Part shown: positions 62,704-64,000 of the stretch, in pieces
Numbering within the stretch: the stretch's first letter is position 1
Layout of the letters: every line of letters begins with the position of its first letter
From: Sporosarcina sp. NCCP-2222
GTDB taxonomy: Bacteria > Bacillota > Bacilli > Bacillales_A > Planococcaceae
Assembly: GCF_023168145.1 (NCBI RefSeq)
Contig: NZ_BQYK01000001.1
Span: forward strand, 33,540-97,539
DNA length: 64,000 nt
Direction: 5' to 3'
Position numbers and translations under genes: made by a program
Notes under the pieces: model-generated
What the model was told of the DNA's origin: nothing
Seen by the model: the letters and a program-made list of their open reading frames with translations, nothing else
Databases searched by the model: none

Positions 62704-63837
62704 TTATTCCCCCTTCGCAGCCCCTGCTGCCACCTTCACAATTTCTACGAGCAATTCTGTCAGCTTGTTCAATTCTTCTACAGGCATCCGCTCGTTCTTC
62801 GTATGAATCTCTTCATATCCGACCGACAGGGTAACCGTCGGCACGCCAGCCCCGTTAAATACATTGCCGTCACTGCCGCCCCCGCTCGTCAGTAACTCCG
62901 GAGTTCGCCCTACATTCTTAATGGCTTGGAGTGCCGTTTGAACAACTTCCGCATCTTCTGTGAAACGGAATCCGGGGTACATAAGCTTCACTTCTGTCGT
63001 TGCGTTTCCGCCCATCGCAGCCGCTGTCTGTTCAAATGTTTCCACCATATGAGCCGTTTGTTGCTTCAGCTTCTCTTCGCTAATAGAACGGGCTTCCGCC
63101 AAAATATGCACTTCATCACAGACGATATTCGTCGCCTGGCCACCCTCGAATCGGCCGATATTCGCTGTTGTTTCAGAATCGATGCGGCCCAATGTCATTT
63201 TCGCGATAGATTTCGCAGCGATATTGATCGCCGAGACGCCTTTTTCCGGTGCAACGCCAGCATGTGCTGTCTTGCCTTGAATCGTTGTCCACAATTTCGC
63301 TTGAAATGGCGCAGCCGTCACAATGCCGCCAACTTTGCCATCACTATCAACTGCATATCCGTATTTCGCTTTTAACAAGGATGGATCCAGTTCTTTCGCT
63401 CCGACCAAGCCGCTCTCCTCGCCAGCTGTAATGATGAACTGGATGTCTCCATGCTCGATCTTCTCTTCTTTCAACACTTTGGCCATCTCAAACAATGCGG
63501 CTAGACCCGCTTTGTCGTCAGCGCCCAAGATAGTTGTTCCGTCGGAGTAAATGTATCCATCCTCCTTGAGAACAGGTTTGATTCCTTGCCCAGGCACGAC
63601 TGTGTCCATATGGCATGTGAAATATATTGGATCGGCGCCTTCAACGGTGCCTTGTAAATTGGCGATCAAGTTGCCTGCACCATGACCTGTGCGGGAAGCA
63701 AAATCGTCTTCCATTACCTCAAAGCCGAGCTGCTCCATTTTCGCTTTCAGCACTGGAGCGATGGTACCTTCGTGCTTCGTTTCGGAGTCGATTTGAACCA
63801 ACTCGAAAAACTCGTCAAGCAGTCTCTTTTCATTCAT
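62704..63837 (-). CDS. yqjE: M20-family tripeptidase-like metallopeptidase, YqjE-like
   Basis: A 377-residue cytosolic peptidase of the PepT-like M20 family. The metal site includes FTCHMDTVVPG near residue 73, ILGADDKAG near 103, TAGEESGLVGA near 137 with the catalytic glutamate, and VDSDG near 163. The C-terminus has the conserved SGGGSDGNVFNGAG and histidine in EEIHTKNE. It probably trims peptides. ATG follows AAAGGAC. In B. subtilis yqjE lies between yqjD and yqjF, matching this order. Confidence 0.92.
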   Translation of the reverse strand: MNEKRLLDEFFELVQIDSETKHEGTIAPVLKAKMEQLGFEVMEDDFASRTGHGAGNLIANLQGTVEGADPIYFTCHMDTVVPGQGIKPVLKEDGYIYSDGTTILGADDKAGLAALFEMAKVLKEEKIEHGDIQFIITAGEESGLVGAKELDPSLLKAKYGYAVDSDGKVGGIVTAAPFQAKLWTTIQGKTAHAGVAPEKGVSAINIAAKSIAKMTLGRIDSETTANIGRFEGGQATNIVCDEVHILAEARSISEEKLKQQTAHMVETFEQTAAAMGGNATTEVKLMYPGFRFTEDAEVVQTALQAIKNVGRTPELLTSGGGSDGNVFNGAGVPTVTLSVGYEEIHTKNERMPVEELNKLTELLVEIVKVAAGAAKGE

Positions 63838-63859
63838 TGTTAACAGTCCTTTCTATCCT

Positions 63860-64000
63860 TACAATGGAATATTTCCATGTTTCTTGTTAGGTCTCGTTTC
63901 CTTTTTGTTGCGCATCATATCGAGCGCCTGCAATAGCTTTATGCGTGTTTCGCGTGGATCGATGACATCATCGACCATTCCGTGCGAAGCCGCCACATAT
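63860..64000 (-). CDS. yqjD: C-terminus of an acyl-CoA carboxylase carboxyltransferase subunit, YqjD-like (partial)
   Basis: Only the last 46 codons lie in the window; the 5' part is cut off at the right edge. The tail reads AASHGMVDDVIDPRETR followed by IKLLQALDMM and ends KKHGNIPL with stop 63860-63862. DDVIDPRETR and the KHGNIPL ending are typical of the propionyl- or methylcrotonyl-CoA carboxylase beta/MmdA family. Position upstream of yqjE agrees with B. subtilis yqjD. Confidence 0.9.

Overview
This window looks like chromosome from a Gram-positive, endospore-forming member of the Bacillales, most likely a Planococcaceae/Sporosarcina-type organism. Three lines of evidence support this. 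Most genes start behind strong AGGAGG-type ribosome binding sites, often with TTG or GTG start codons. Firmicute RNA devices are present: a glmS ribozyme, a proline T-box and a Fur-type 7-1-7 box. The last 10.5 kb keeps the order of the Bacillus subtilis yqj region (yqjQ, yqjP, proI/proC, yqjM/namA, rnz, yqjH/dinB, yqjE, yqjD). The genus is inference; base composition is moderately AT-rich by eye. No rRNA, tRNA, CRISPR array, prophage or intact insertion sequence was seen.

Layout. Positions 1-8 kb hold accessory genes: a GyrI-like protein and a divergent WYL-type regulator, a pseudogene with three nonsense codons, a YdeI-like protein, a GNAT/unknown/DUF523 operon, a zinc-dependent phospholipase C-like protein and a protein with a Ser/Cys-rich tail. 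Positions 8.5-19 kb contain an APH-like kinase behind a possible attenuator, a PadR regulator with an ABC-2 type exporter, cytidine deaminase, a cold-shock-domain protein, a Ca/Na antiporter, two VOC proteins, acetyltransferases, a peptidase E relative and a DUF4145 protein, ending in a decayed IS1595-type transposase. Positions 20-26 kb hold glmS with its ribozyme, a MOSC protein and a divergent HPr kinase paralogue. Positions 26-34.5 kb carry a DUF2243-CtaG pair, an LCP ligase, a SLAP-domain protein, a YitT transporter, a Fur-box-preceded small membrane protein, a metallo-beta-lactamase-fold enzyme, a phosphotransferase and an MFS transporter.

Positions 35-47 kb hold an FAD oxidoreductase/SRPBCC operon with a palindromic operator, a TetR regulator, a CWC protein with an ABC exporter, a dicarboxylate symporter downstream of dapF, and a lipoprotein. 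Positions 47-53 kb carry queT with a structured leader, an SDR enzyme with phased repeats upstream, a DUF2829 (Tad2-like) protein, a catalase-family protein, a GerW/YtfJ-type protein, and the psuK-psuG pseudouridine degradation operon. Positions 53.5-64 kb are the yqj core, interrupted by an SPFH/zinc-ribbon pair resembling B. subtilis ydjI and ydjG, plus a CheW gene.

Most of the window is ordinary chromosome. The strongest leads are the Tad2-like protein beside the five-copy phased repeat, the structured queT leader, the mutually exclusive hairpins upstream of the APH-like gene, the HprK paralogue with altered signature residues, the SPFH/zinc-ribbon insertion, and several short genes and pseudogenes that a length-filtered gene call would miss.
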